Positions 45,333 through 55,777 of a stretch of DNA of 64,000 bases are shown here, in pieces. The notes below the pieces were generated by a model, which was given only the letters and a program-made list of their open reading frames with translations, did no database searches and was not told the DNA's origin. Each line of letters starts with the position of its first letter. Positions within the stretch are counted from its first letter, which is position 1. Source of the DNA: CAVTLG01 sp963735495 (GTDB lineage: Bacteria > Chloroflexota > Ktedonobacteria > Ktedonobacterales > Ktedonobacteraceae); contig CAVTLG010000011.1 in NCBI GenBank assembly GCA_963735495.1, forward strand, positions 477,592 to 541,591, in the 5' to 3' direction. Made by a program: the position numbers and the translations under genes.

Positions 45333-46477
45333 ATTACAATTGCTCATTCGCAATTATTTCCTCTGCAACGGCGGGCTCACAATTTGGTTTTGGTATGGCG
45401 TTTGCGCTGTTTCAATTGCTCATTCGCAATTATTTCCTCTGCAACACTGCCAGAAGAAATTATCAAGAGTGTCGTCAAGTTGTTTCAATTGCTCATTCGC
45501 AATTATTTCCTCTGCAACGGAGCGACTCCGAGCGGGTATACCGCGATGACCACGTGTTTCAATTGCTCATTCGCAATTATTTCCTCTGCAACTCGATGCG
45601 CTAAATGTCACGACCGGGCTTGTGCCGCCAAGGTTTCAATTGCTCATTCGCAATTATTTCCTCTGCAACTCCAACCTGTAGCGCGCGTATCCCCGGTGGC
45701 GTCAAAGTTTCAATTGCTCATTCGCAATTATTTCCTCTGCAACACACAGCACGCTGTGATGACGGCGCGAACCGAGCGACTGGGTTTCAATTGCTCATTC
45801 GCAATTATTTCCTCTGCAACAATACGATTTCACGTCTATTTTTACGTATCTCAGTGATAGGTTTCAATTGCTCATTCGCAATTATTTCCTCTGCAACACC
45901 GATGAAGAACTGGTTATCAAGTCTATTGGATCTGGGTTTCAATTGCTCATTCGCAATTATTTCCTCTGCAACAGGAGCGGACCAGTAAAAAGGACGATCA
46001 AAATAAATTTGTTTCAATTGCTCATTCGCAATTATTTCCTCTGCAACCCAGCAAGCGCTAGAAATTCAGACGCATATTGATGATGTTTCAATTGCTCATT
46101 CGCAATTATTTCCTCTGCAACTCGCTGGGCTGACAGGGCAAGGGGCTATCTTCGATGAGTTTCAATTGCTCATTCGCAATTATTTCCTCTGCAACTGCCA
46201 GCAGTGAGTTCTGTACACACAGAACTACCGCAGCGTTTCAATTGCTCATTCGCAATTATTTCCTCTGCAACGACGATATAGAGCCGGTAAAAGAGGTCGT
46301 GTTATTTCGGGTTTCAATTGCTCATTCGCAATTATTTCCTCTGCAACTGGCACTTTCTCGTGGGCAAGTGGGACTCTTTGATGGTTTCAATTGCTCATTC
46401 GCAATTATTTCCTCTGCAACAGCCGTGCGACCAATGCCCAACGCCGCAAGCGTGAGCTAGTTTCAATTGCTCATTCG
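45333..46477 (-). CRISPR. CRISPR array, leader-distal part
   Basis: Fifteen 37-bp repeats start at 45333, 45409, 45482, 45556, 45633, 45707, 45784, 45861, 45936, 46011, 46085, 46159, 46235, 46311 and 46384; a sixteenth is cut after 18 bases at 46477 by an IS. Spacers are 36-40 bp. The repeat begins GTTTCAATTGCTCATTCG on the plus strand and ends TTCCTCTGCAAC. The first copy has two changes, as expected for a terminal repeat. The crRNA strand is minus, because its repeat ends in ATTGAAAC, the usual type I-D 5' handle, and the leader lies beyond 53340. Confidence 0.97.
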
Positions 46478-48340
46478 AGGGGAGCAACTAATGCATTGCT
46501 CAAAAATTTTCCAGTATCACTGGAGCAAGTAATTCCTGGATCGAAACGGCTTCCTCCCTTTCCAGTATAGCTGGAGCAAGTAATGTATTTCCTCAAAAAA
46601 CCTTCCAGCAAATCTGGAGCAAGTAATTCCTGGATCGAATGTCCGTCATTTCCAGGAAAAACATCCTATGCTTCTTGACAGAAGAAAAGCTCCTCCTGCA
46701 AAGTATTCCTAAAACCAATTCCACTCAACAAAAGGAGTCCTTTGCTATGATACCCACATCTCACCTCTTTGACCAGTCGGTTATGACTGCCTTACTCGAC
46801 AACGACCCGGTCGTGCAACACTATCGCACCTTCTTTTCCTTGCTCGATTGGTCCCCAGTTGAGCAATGGCAAGCTCAGCGCCCTTCTCGTGGACGGCCTG
46901 CTCACCCTGAGAGCGCCTATCTCAAAGCGTTTCTCATTCGCCAGTGCGAAGGGATGCTTTACACGAGCCAATTGCGCCGCTTCCTCCTCAAACATCCCCT
47001 GCTCGTCATCGAGATCGGCTTTCATCTCGCGCTTGATCCCCAGGCCACCTACGGCTTTGATGTCGAGCGCACCCTTCCTTGCCGCTACTGGTTTACCCAG
47101 AAATTGCACGACCTTGATCCCGCTTTGTTACAAGACCTCTTCCATGGGACGGTCGCGGCACTCCACGATGCGTTTCCCGACCTCGGAGAGACCGTCGCCT
47201 TTGACGTCAAGCATATCTATGCCTGGGTCAAAGAGAACAATCCGCGCGTGTTTGTCACCGACCGCTATGACAAAGAGCGCATCCTCAAAGGCGATCCCGA
47301 TTGCAAACTCGGCGTCAAACGCAGTTCCAATCAAACATCCTCACAGGAGCCAACGACCTCAGATCAGGAACCATCTGCTCAACCACCCAGTTCTGACCAA
47401 CCGTCGTCTTCCCAATCAACCAGTTCTGACCAACCATCGTCTTCCCAGCAGCCAAAAGCGTCCAGCAAAGAGACCAAAGAATATCTTTGGGGCTATGGCT
47501 CTGGGGTCGCCGCCGCCATTGTGCCTGGTCTTGGGGATGTCGTTCTGGCTGAATACACCCAACCCTTTAACGAGAACGATGTCACCTACTTTCGCTCGTT
47601 GTATGAGCGAGCGGTTCTTGCCTTGGACCGCTTCCCCACCAACATCACCGCTGATGCGGCTTTTGATGCCTGGTACGTCTACGAATGCGCCGCTCGTCAT
47701 GGTGGCATTGCTGCCGTTCCGCTCAACAGTCATGGACACCCTGACACCAAGCGCGATCTGGATGCCGTTCCCATCTGCCGAGAAGGCTTGCGCATGATCC
47801 CCACGTTTCAGTTCAATCATCCCAACGGCTATCGAGCGCAACGTTTTTGCTGTCCCTTGCTCGTTCCCCAGCTGACCGGAGCTCTCTGCGATCACCCGCA
47901 ATTTCTCAAGGGTGTCGGCTGCTGTAAAGATCCTAACTGGGAAGCCGGTGGACGCATGCGTGTCACCTTAGATCGCGACAGCGATCTCTACAAAGATCTC
48001 TACCGGCAACGTACCTCTTGTGAACGTATCAATAGTCAAGCTCAAGCACTTGGTGGTAAATGACCTACCATATGAGCAAGTTTTGCCCTCTAAGTGGGCA
48101 GTTTGCCCCCAATGTTGAGCAGCACGACCATCGATTGGTTGAGAAACCGCCTCTGGAGCCGTTGACGATAAATCGTTTTTGGTAATTCCAGGCGCTAGAG
48201 ATGTGAGCAAAAATGGCCTGAATGTTTGGACAGTTCTTCCTGGCTGGATTGCCAACCCTATGAGCCAGGTTATCTTTCAAACCACAAGTAAAGATGGCAA
48301 TGATATAATGCTGTAGCAACCATAAGAGGAAGAGGTTCAT

Positions 48341-48736
48341 ATGGAAGACAAGTCTGCTGCTCAACAGATAAATGCCATACTCAAAAAGTATGATGATTGG
48401 CGGAGTGAGATGTTGTCACGGCTGCGCGCTTTGATCAAGCAAGCTGACCCTGCCTTAGTTGAAGAAGTGAAGTGGAAAAAACCCTCAAGGCCCGAGGGAG
48501 TCCCCGTATGGTCTCATGATGGAATACTCTGCTTTTGCGATACCCTCAAGAACGCCGTCAGGTTGACCTTCCCCAAGGGTGCCCAGATGAATGATCCGCA
48601 CAAGCTCTTTAACACACGCCTGGATAGCAAGATGACTCGTGCTATCGACTTTCACGAAGGTGATCCCATCAATGAAGCCGCGTTACGAGCACTTATTCTG
48701 GAAGCAGTGGAGCTGAACAAGTCAAAAGCAAAGTAG
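48341..48736 (+). CDS. DUF1801 (YdhG/iron-chaperone-like) protein
   Basis: A 131-residue protein of the DUF1801 family: DWRSEMLSRLRALIKQADPALVEEVKWKKPS, followed by VWSHDGILCFCDTLKNAVRLTFPKGAQ and a C-terminal helix ALRALILEAVELNK. The fold resembles frataxin-like YdhG proteins; function is undefined. It is a passenger gene in the nested element, upstream of and converging with a YdeI-like pseudogene; DUF1801 and YdeI proteins are related and often co-occur. ATG 48341 follows AAGAGGAAGAGG. Confidence 0.8.
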   Translation: MEDKSAAQQINAILKKYDDWRSEMLSRLRALIKQADPALVEEVKWKKPSRPEGVPVWSHDGILCFCDTLKNAVRLTFPKGAQMNDPHKLFNTRLDSKMTRAIDFHEGDPINEAALRALILEAVELNKSKAK

Positions 48737-48760
48737 CCCTCATTTTAGGAAAGCCATCAG

Positions 48761-49081
48761 TTATACTGACTTTTTAGCTTGTTTGTTGAGCACATATTGT
48801 ACCGACGGGCTGACGGCCTTATCCGTGCGGTGAATACAGCCATACCAACAGCACGGTCGGCGCATGCCCTCTTTGAGTTCCGTGCGCACCCGTTCAACGT
48901 GCTGCCTTCTGGTTTCTGCTTTTTACGGATAGATCGTCCAGCAGATCCATTCATTGCGCGCAAGAGGCGTCAGATCCTCCCATATCGCTAGCGCCTCCGC
49001 GTCAGAAGCGAGGGTGTTCCGTAAGTCCTCTGGCAATTCGTGGACAACACCACCGGAGATGTCATTGTTGGTCATAGTCAT
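48761..49081 (-). pseudogene. YdeI/OmdA-like protein with in-frame stop
   Basis: Minus-strand frame of about 106 codons: HELPEDLRNTLASDAEALAI, WEDLTPLARNEWICWTI, then TAA at 48923-48925, then KAETRRQHVERVRTELKEG and RRPCCWYGCIHR in the same frame. These are hallmarks of the YdeI/OmdA C-terminal domain. A single change (AAA to TAA) would explain the stop. It sits in the nested element with DUF1801. Confidence 0.7.
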
Positions 49082-49448
49082 ACGTCTATCCTACGACAAA
49101 AGAGCCCTCTCTCGCAAGGATTGCAGGGGCGAGCGCGCGTCTTCAATTTGCTTGTCTTCTGCCGTGCCGAATTTACAAGAATGGTGTGCACATATTCGCT
49201 TGTAGAGCGGCTTGATCTACTACTCATGGCTGTGCTGCTCAACATTCGGGGCAAACTGTCCACCTTGAGGGCAAAATCTGCTCACTTGGTAGGTCATTTA
49301 CCACTTGGCATTGAACGACCAAAAGTGCGCAATCGCCAGTCTGTCGCTCATCTCAATACCTTGATTTATATCGTTATTAATGTACGTGCTCTCAGTCGAG
49401 CCAAATCCACTCAGGATGAAGTTCAATAAATGATTTACTTGCACCCCT

Positions 49449-52400
49449 CTCATTCGCAATTATTTCCTCTGCAACTTCTATGGAGAAGACGGGAAGCGGC
49501 ACTATATCAGCAGGTTTCAATTGCTCATTCGCAATTATTTCCTCTGCAACGTCATAGGTGAGCTGCAAGTCGTTGATGTAGCCACTGAAAGTTTCAATTG
49601 CTCATTCGCAATTATTTCCTCTGCAACAATACAGAAGAGTCAATGCAAGCAAGCAAATAGGGTTTCAATTGCTCATTCGCAATTATTTCCTCTGCAACCA
49701 GGAATACCAATTAGGACATACGCGCCAGGCTATCGGTTTCAATTGCTCATTCGCAATTATTTCCTCTGCAACATTCTTCGTGATGGTGATTTGATGTCTG
49801 ATTATGAAGTTTCAATTGCTCATTCGCAATTATTTCCTCTGCAACGTCGCTGCGGGCTGATTGACCAGCGTATTCAAGCCGCCAGGTTTCAATTGCTCAT
49901 TCGCAATTATTTCCTCTGCAACCCAGCAACCCCCAACGCTCGCCGCGTAATCCATATTGGTTTCAATTGCTCATTCGCAATTATTTCCTCTGCAACAACG
50001 TCATTCATGATGGCGTTGAAAAGGCTATTCATGTTTCAATTGCTCATTCGCAATTATTTCCTCTGCAACCTTGCACGCCTACGCTGCACAATGCTGGCGT
50101 AAGGGTGAGTTTCAATTGCTCATTCGCAATTATTTCCTCTGCAACAGTTATGCTAGCCAGGCGGGCTTCAGCGGCAATGCCTTAGTTTCAATTGCTCATT
50201 CGCAATTATTTCCTCTGCAACGGTAATGTTTCCGGTTGCACCATCAATTCCTGCTGAGTTTCAATTGCTCATTCGCAATTATTTCCTCTGCAACCTGTAG
50301 CGCTTCTAAGATGCCTTGAATAGCTTCTGCGTTTCAATTGCTCATTCGCAATTATTTCCTCTGCAACACCAACTGAGTCTGCGTGCTGAAAACGCTTCGT
50401 CAGGTTTCAATTGCTCATTCGCAATTATTTCCTCTGCAACAAGATTGATATTCGCTGTAGCAGTGGAAGGCAGTCCCGTTTCAATTGCTCATTCGCAATT
50501 ATTTCCTCTGCAACCTTATAAATGTCCCTTCCGGTAGTCCTAATTGCGCCGTTTCAATTGCTCATTCGCAATTATTTCCTCTGCAACCGCAGGCAGCGTT
50601 CCACGTCAAACTTGAGGTCATCCGTGTTTCAATTGCTCATTCGCAATTATTTCCTCTGCAACGCGATAGCAAAGGCATGATCGATAATTTGATCAAAGTT
50701 TCAATTGCTCATTCGCAATTATTTCCTCTGCAACAAAAACGTCCGCACGCTATTGAGGGCCTGCGTTTTCTTCTGGTTTCAATTGCTCATTCGCAATTAT
50801 TTCCTCTGCAACGAGGCATGGGTGAACGTGGCGACGGTCTCGCATAGGTTTCAATTGCTCATTCGCAATTATTTCCTCTGCAACGTGCGCATCATTCTGC
50901 TAGGACCATTTTGCCTGATCTTCCGTTTCAATTGCTCATTCGCAATTATTTCCTCTGCAACAAAAAATGGGGATGAGGAAAAGATACTCTATGAAGGGTT
51001 TCAATTGCTCATTCGCAATTATTTCCTCTGCAACTCAAATGGATGACGTTAACTCTTCAGTTATTGTTGTGTTTCAATTGCTCATTCGCAATTATTTCCT
51101 CTGCAACCACTGGTATTGCTCGTGTCGCGTGCACTCAGACAATGTTTCAATTGCTCATTCGCAATTATTTCCTCTGCAACTCTCATCCTTGCGACTTTTC
51201 TATCTCTAGACTTCCTCGTTTCAATTGCTCATTCGCAATTATTTCCTCTGCAACGCCTGGCGCTCCAATAAGTCGGCGGCAGCACGATAGTTTCAATTGC
51301 TCATTCGCAATTATTTCCTCTGCAACCAGCAGTCCAGGATATGATCGCAAGCCAAGATCGACTTGGTTTCAATTGCTCATTCGCAATTATTTCCTCTGCA
51401 ACTTGCCGGTGCCGTCGAATTTCGGAGGAACTGTATAGTTTCAATTGCTCATTCGCAATTATTTCCTCTGCAACCCGTGTAACGTCGGCCACGGCATGGT
51501 GCGCTACTTGCAGTTTCAATTGCTCATTCGCAATTATTTCCTCTGCAACTGTGCCGCACGACAGCAATAGTCCAGCGGCCAGCGCGTTTCAATTGCTCAT
51601 TCGCAATTATTTCCTCTGCAACCACGATGGCAGCAACTCAGAGATCGCCATTGTTACGGCGTTTCAATTGCTCATTCGCAATTATTTCCTCTGCAACGCA
51701 CCATCGGCTTTCAAAGCTTTGGTGGCTATGTGGTTTCAATTGCTCATTCGCAATTATTTCCTCTGCAACGCAATATCGGACCTGTATCTTTTTCCTCATC
51801 AGCCAGCCCGTTTCAATTGCTCATTCGCAATTATTTCCTCTGCAACGACAAATTCTGTACAGGTCTTCATCCCTCTGAGGCAAGTTTCAATTGCTCATTC
51901 GCAATTATTTCCTCTGCAACAGCTGCTACCATGATTCTCTTCACGCAACTCTGGATCGTTTCAATTGCTCATTCGCAATTATTTCCTCTGCAACCCATGC
52001 GTGCGTGTGGATCGTCAGCGATTTGCTCAGCGTTTCAATTGCTCATTCGCAATTATTTCCTCTGCAACTAGAAGATCTGCGTTGCGAATGTGGTGCTATT
52101 CGCCTGGTTTCAATTGCTCATTCGCAATTATTTCCTCTGCAACAGAAGCCAGACGAGAGAAGCAGGAAGAAAAACGCCGTGGTTTCAATTGCTCATTCGC
52201 AATTATTTCCTCTGCAACTGTAGCCATGATAGCCCGCATACTCTGTGGAGCAGTGCACGTTTCAATTGCTCATTCGCAATTATTTCCTCTGCAACATCGG
52301 CAGGATGGGGAAATCAAGCAGATCGTGACAGTTTCAATTGCTCATTCGCAATTATTTCCTCTGCAACGACTTCATCAGACGCCTTGATCCATTTGTATTC

Positions 52401-53340
52401 AGTGCGTTTCAATTGCTCATTCGCAATTATTTCCTCTGCAACTCCATCAATGTGTCTCACGATCCGCCCATCGATTGGCTGTTTCAATTGCTCATTCGCA
52501 ATTATTTCCTCTGCAACGTTGATCAGTCCGAGGTCCTGGACGTTGATCTCGTTGGTTTCAATTGCTCATTCGCAATTATTTCCTCTGCAACCTCACTTCG
52601 TAGCCATTGAGCGTGCCTTGCTGGTACTCCAGTTTCAATTGCTCATTCGCAATTATTTCCTCTGCAACATGATTGTATGCGGAGTTGTGTGGATGGCAGT
52701 GTGTGGTTTCAATTGCTCATTCGCAATTATTTCCTCTGCAACGTGGTATCGCTATGGTGACAGCGGCTATTGTGATGAGGTTTCAATTGCTCATTCGCAA
52801 TTATTTCCTCTGCAACGGACCGGGCTGGCTGGTGAGTGGGTGCCATGTCTACGGGTTTCAATTGCTCATTCGCAATTATTTCCTCTGCAACCTTTGCTCC
52901 GGTAGCAACTGCCTGTATGCCCGTTGTGTTTCAATTGCTCATTCGCAATTATTTCCTCTGCAACGCGGCCTATCTTGCGCTCTACTACTTCGACATTGCA
53001 GAGGTTTCAATTGCTCATTCGCAATTATTTCCTCTGCAACATCTTCGGATGGTTTCGGTGTGTCGTCGTTGTAGACAAGTTTCAATTGCTCATTCGCAAT
53101 TATTTCCTCTGCAACGGTCACAATCGACTTCACGAAAGATGCTGCAATTTGGTTTCAATTGCTCATTCGCAATTATTTCCTCTGCAACCAACGACAGGCG
53201 CTACAATTGGCTCTGTGATTGCGTCCGCGTTTCAATTGCTCATTCGCAATTATTTCCTCTGCAACCTCAGCATCTTTTGTGTTGTTGTAGATATATATCA
53301 AAAGTTTCAATTGCTCATTCGCAATTATTTCCTCTGCAAC
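49449..53340 (-). CRISPR. CRISPR array, leader-proximal part
   Basis: It begins with the right 27 bases of the repeat split by the IS (49449-49475), followed by 52 full repeats from 49514 to 53304-53340, almost identical throughout. Spacers are 34-41 bp. The first full repeats are at 49514, 49591, 49662 and 49736; the last at 53152, 53229 and 53304. Rejoined with the distal part, the original array had 68 repeats and 67 spacers. The newest spacers should be at the right end, next to the leader and cas2. Confidence 0.97.
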
Positions 53341-53545
53341 CCCGGCCCTCGCGAAAGCGCTTCCAGCGCTGGCCGAAAGGGGGTTTTGCGAGAGGGTCCC
53401 GGCTGACGCTATTATAGCATAGGTTTCGGGGAGAAAACAATGCCAATTAGACTTTTTTGAGCTTGAATCAGGTTGCGAGAGGCTGAGCTCAACGCTGCCA
53501 CAGCTCAGCCTCTCGCACCTATCGACGGACATGCCCACAAACAGC
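53341..53545 (-). promoter_or_regulatory. CRISPR leader with promoter
   Basis: The 205 bases between the last repeat and cas2 form the leader. On the minus strand a promoter is visible: TTGTTT (53435-53440), 18 bases, then TATAAT (53411-53416) with TG before it as an extended -10; transcription would start near 53404 and enter the array. CCCTCGC (53346-53352) can pair with GCGAGAGGG. A perfect 16-bp stem near cas2 (53474-53489 with 53502-53517) separates cas2 from the leader but lacks a U-tract. Confidence 0.65.
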
Positions 53546-53854
53546 TCAGATTATGTAACTGGTATCTTCAACCGGCTCGGCAATACCGATGGTGTCGATC
53601 TTCGGTAGACAGGCATCACAGATGGTGTAAATGCGCACACGATCCTGCTGATTGTTGAGATAACGGTCCAGTTTGGCACGCATCTGCAATAGCTCTTTCT
53701 TGGTCAGAAAACACTCGAACAGCGAATATTCGGTCCACTGACCAAAACCCTTGAGGATCTTATGCACCCGCGTCCGCCGCTTGTCGTCAGGGATATCGTA
53801 CGCGACAACGTAGAAACTACTCTGCCTGGCTCCCCTGGCTTGCACTCCACTCAC
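53546..53854 (-). CDS. cas2: CRISPR-associated endonuclease Cas2
   Basis: A 102-residue Cas2 with the ferredoxin-like signature YVVAYDIPDDKRRTRVHKIL (metal-binding Asp20) and WTEYSLFECFLTKKEL. With Cas1 it forms the integrase that adds spacers at the leader end of the adjacent array. It is last in the cas4-cas1-cas2 run, 18 bases after cas1. Confidence 0.95.
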   Translation of the reverse strand: MSGVQARGARQSSFYVVAYDIPDDKRRTRVHKILKGFGQWTEYSLFECFLTKKELLQMRAKLDRYLNNQQDRVRIYTICDACLPKIDTIGIAEPVEDTSYII

Positions 53855-53872
53855 GATGACTCTTCCTCTCCA

Positions 53873-55006
53873 CTAACGTACCGCAAAAGGTGTGTACGTC
53901 GCAACCTCGCCCGTCAGGTATTTCCCAAGCAGACGAGCTTGCAGTTCGATACAGCGACGATACGCTACTTTGTATTCAAAGACAGGATGTATGATGGTCT
54001 CCTGCATGCGGTCCTCAAATTTCTCTAAGAAGAGACGCCTCGTCGCGTCCGTCATACGACAGGCATTGAATTCGTTGACAAAATCTTTTGGCTCCAGCTG
54101 ATGGTTGTTAAGCAAGCTGAGCACGACCGAGTCAACAATTAATGGCCTGAACTCCTCCATCAGGTCCAGGGCCAGCGCAGGTTTCCCATAGCGCGAGGCG
54201 TGCAGGTAGCCGATATATGGGTCAAAGCCCACACTGGCCAGCGCGCTGGCAACCTGCGAGGTCAGGATCACATAGCCGTAGCTGAGCATGGCGTTGACCG
54301 GATCAGTCGGCGGACGACGCACACGTTTCGCAAAGCCGTGCGACCAGCCACATTTGATAAGTTGTCCCAGGACACTAAAATAGGCCGCACTACCGGCACC
54401 TTCACAACCGAGAAGAGATCCCAGACCGTTCATTCTCCCACTGACGATCTCCTCCGGCTCCAGCTCGCTCTGCTGTTGATCAACGCTACCATCTACGTTC
54501 ATCTGCTCATGCGTATCAAGTGTGGTCTGCTCAGCCGAGGCAATACAACGCTTGAGGCTCTCGATCTGCTCAGTCAGCGCGATGTCTGGATGGAGACGTT
54601 GATAACGCATCAGTAACGTACGCATGTTGCGTAGCTTGCCGCTGACAAAGCGCTGCGCAAGTGCATGACGACGCGTAGGCTCCGCATGAGCGGCATGCTG
54701 TGCCAGGCGTAAGATGCTATTTTTGGTCAAGGTGGGGCTGAGACTCCCAAGATAGCGCCCGTACTTACTCAGGTAGGTGATGGGTACTTTTGCGTCTAGC
54801 AGACTCGCTAACGCAGGCGTGGTCAGGGTAATGTCACCGAGGACCATCACTTCTTCGACTTTGAAAAGCGGTACGGTCATTTTGCGCTCGCGCTTGCCTT
54901 GAGCGCGCTGCTCACCATCGCCATCACGTTCAGGGATATGCACAATAAGGCATTCACCTTCACGACCCACCCACGCTTGCTGCTCGGTGAGATACAGGAT
55001 CGCCAT
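53873..55006 (-). CDS. cas1: CRISPR-associated integrase Cas1
   Basis: A 377-residue Cas1, longer than the usual 320-340 because of an acidic insert at about 150-190. Catalytic residues are Glu202 (CEGAGSAAY), His269 (YLHASRYGKPAL) and Glu284 after ALDLMEEFRP. N-domain sheet: LYLTEQQAWVGREG and VPLFKVEEVMVLGD. It integrates prespacers into the array. It starts two bases after the cas4 stop, so translation is coupled. Confidence 0.95.
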   Translation of the reverse strand: MAILYLTEQQAWVGREGECLIVHIPERDGDGEQRAQGKRERKMTVPLFKVEEVMVLGDITLTTPALASLLDAKVPITYLSKYGRYLGSLSPTLTKNSILRLAQHAAHAEPTRRHALAQRFVSGKLRNMRTLLMRYQRLHPDIALTEQIESLKRCIASAEQTTLDTHEQMNVDGSVDQQQSELEPEEIVSGRMNGLGSLLGCEGAGSAAYFSVLGQLIKCGWSHGFAKRVRRPPTDPVNAMLSYGYVILTSQVASALASVGFDPYIGYLHASRYGKPALALDLMEEFRPLIVDSVVLSLLNNHQLEPKDFVNEFNACRMTDATRRLFLEKFEDRMQETIIHPVFEYKVAYRRCIELQARLLGKYLTGEVATYTPFAVR

Positions 55007-55008
55007 GT

Positions 55009-55662
55009 TTATGCTCCTTCTTTTATCTGTGTCCGCATTTTAAGTACCTCGCGTGGTAAGCAGATCGGTTCCAGCGAACAATCACGGCACTTGCGCCAGT
55101 TCGTAATTGGCTCAGGAGGGTAGGCGGCAGTGGCTACCCGCCGCGCTTCCTCCACGAGAGCAAGCGTCTGCTGGCGGAGTGCGTCGTCAATGCTAACCTC
55201 ATCCCGACGAGCTGAGCCGATATAGAAGAGGTAGCCATGCATGATGCTACCAGCAGGTAGAGCCAGTACTTCTTCCAGGGCCAGGGCCTGTGCACAGAGC
55301 TGCGTGTGATCGGAGAGCCACTTACCCATTTTGCCTTTTTTGTACTCGACTGGATAGAGTTTGTGCTCTAACGCTAACGTTGCCAGGTCAGCGCTAGCTC
55401 CATCGGCTTCGAGCAGATCGCAATAGCCCAGTAGACCCAGCACGGGCGCGCAGAGATAGCTATGACGAAGTTGTATCTTCTCGCCGCGCGCACTACTGCC
55501 GAACTGATCGACGCGCTCGTGCAGTTGCTGCCCTTCGAGAACGTGCTCATTGACAATCATCTCTCCCAGCGTGAACTCGTAGTAAAAACGACGTGGGCAG
55601 TAGGCATAAGCGTTGAGGTAGGACATCGGAATATACATGAGGTTTTCCCGTTGTTCTTGCAT
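55009..55662 (-). CDS. cas4: CRISPR-associated exonuclease Cas4
   Basis: About 217 residues. Four cluster cysteines: one in YAYCPRRFYYEF, three in CRDCSLEPICLP near the C-terminus. Nuclease residues: Asp in GYCDLLEADG and the E-x-K motif in VEYKKGKM. Cas4 trims prespacers and selects PAM orientation. ATG 55662 is chosen because GGAGAAAT precedes it; the frame is open to 55719. It is divergent from the WYL regulator. Confidence 0.92.
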   Translation of the reverse strand: MQEQRENLMYIPMSYLNAYAYCPRRFYYEFTLGEMIVNEHVLEGQQLHERVDQFGSSARGEKIQLRHSYLCAPVLGLLGYCDLLEADGASADLATLALEHKLYPVEYKKGKMGKWLSDHTQLCAQALALEEVLALPAGSIMHGYLFYIGSARRDEVSIDDALRQQTLALVEEARRVATAAYPPEPITNWRKCRDCSLEPICLPREVLKMRTQIKEGA

Positions 55663-55777
55663 ATTTCTCCTTACTTGTGTAAAAATACAGATAACAAGGT
55701 ATCTGCTTGACAAAAGCACTTAGAAGTACTAGTATTGTTTATCTAAGCAGAGCAATGGCATAGGGAAAGTGGCTTGT

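Larger units (their letters stand above)
48054..49303. mobile_element. Nested 1.25-kb passenger element
   Basis: About 71-bp inverted ends start TGGTAAATGACCTACC at both sides (48054 forward; 49303 reverse), with a few mismatches further in. A 5-bp duplication CTTGG flanks it (48049-48053 and 49304-49308), and its removal restores the transposase frame exactly. Within each end are repeated TTTGCCC motifs. It carries no transposase, only a DUF1801 gene and a broken YdeI-like gene, so it would have to be mobilised in trans. TG...CA ends, 5-bp duplication and internal end repeats recall IS21-type termini; that assignment is a guess. Confidence 0.8.
46747..49429 (+). pseudogene. DDE transposase, interrupted by a nested element
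   Basis: ATG 46747 follows AAAGGAG. Exon-like parts are 46747-48053 and 49309-49429; joined they read CERINSQAQALGIERPKVRN without a break. Candidate catalytic residues are Asp in VAFDVKHIYAW, Asp in ITADAAFDAW and Glu in TSCERINSQ. A Ser/Gln/Pro-rich repeat insert lies at about residues 195-240. As it stands translation stops at 48063, three codons into the inner element. The family is IS4/IS5-like or unclassified; I cannot name it. IS activity is probably lost. Confidence 0.8.
46478..49448 (+). mobile_element. Insertion sequence inside a CRISPR repeat
   Basis: The ends are AGGGGAGCAACTAATGCATT (left) and the reverse complement AGGGGTGCAAGTAAATCATT (right), 16 of 20 identical. An 8-bp duplication CTCATTCG of repeat sequence flanks it (46470-46477 and 49449-49456). 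The left end carries three hairpin repeats CCAG(N5)CTGG followed by AGCAAGTAAT (46511, 46562, 46605), likely transposase sites. It encodes one DDE transposase, interrupted by a second element (48054-49303). Without the inner element it would be about 1.72 kb. Confidence 0.9.

Noticed and set aside
45384..53417. Many open frames repeating the peptides FNCSFAIISSAT, QLLIRNYFLCN and IAHSQLFPLQ
   Set aside because: They are translations of the CRISPR repeat in its three forward frames, not proteins.
53474..53517. Perfect 16-bp stem as an intrinsic terminator of cas2
   Set aside because: No U-tract follows on either strand; noted only as part of the leader region.
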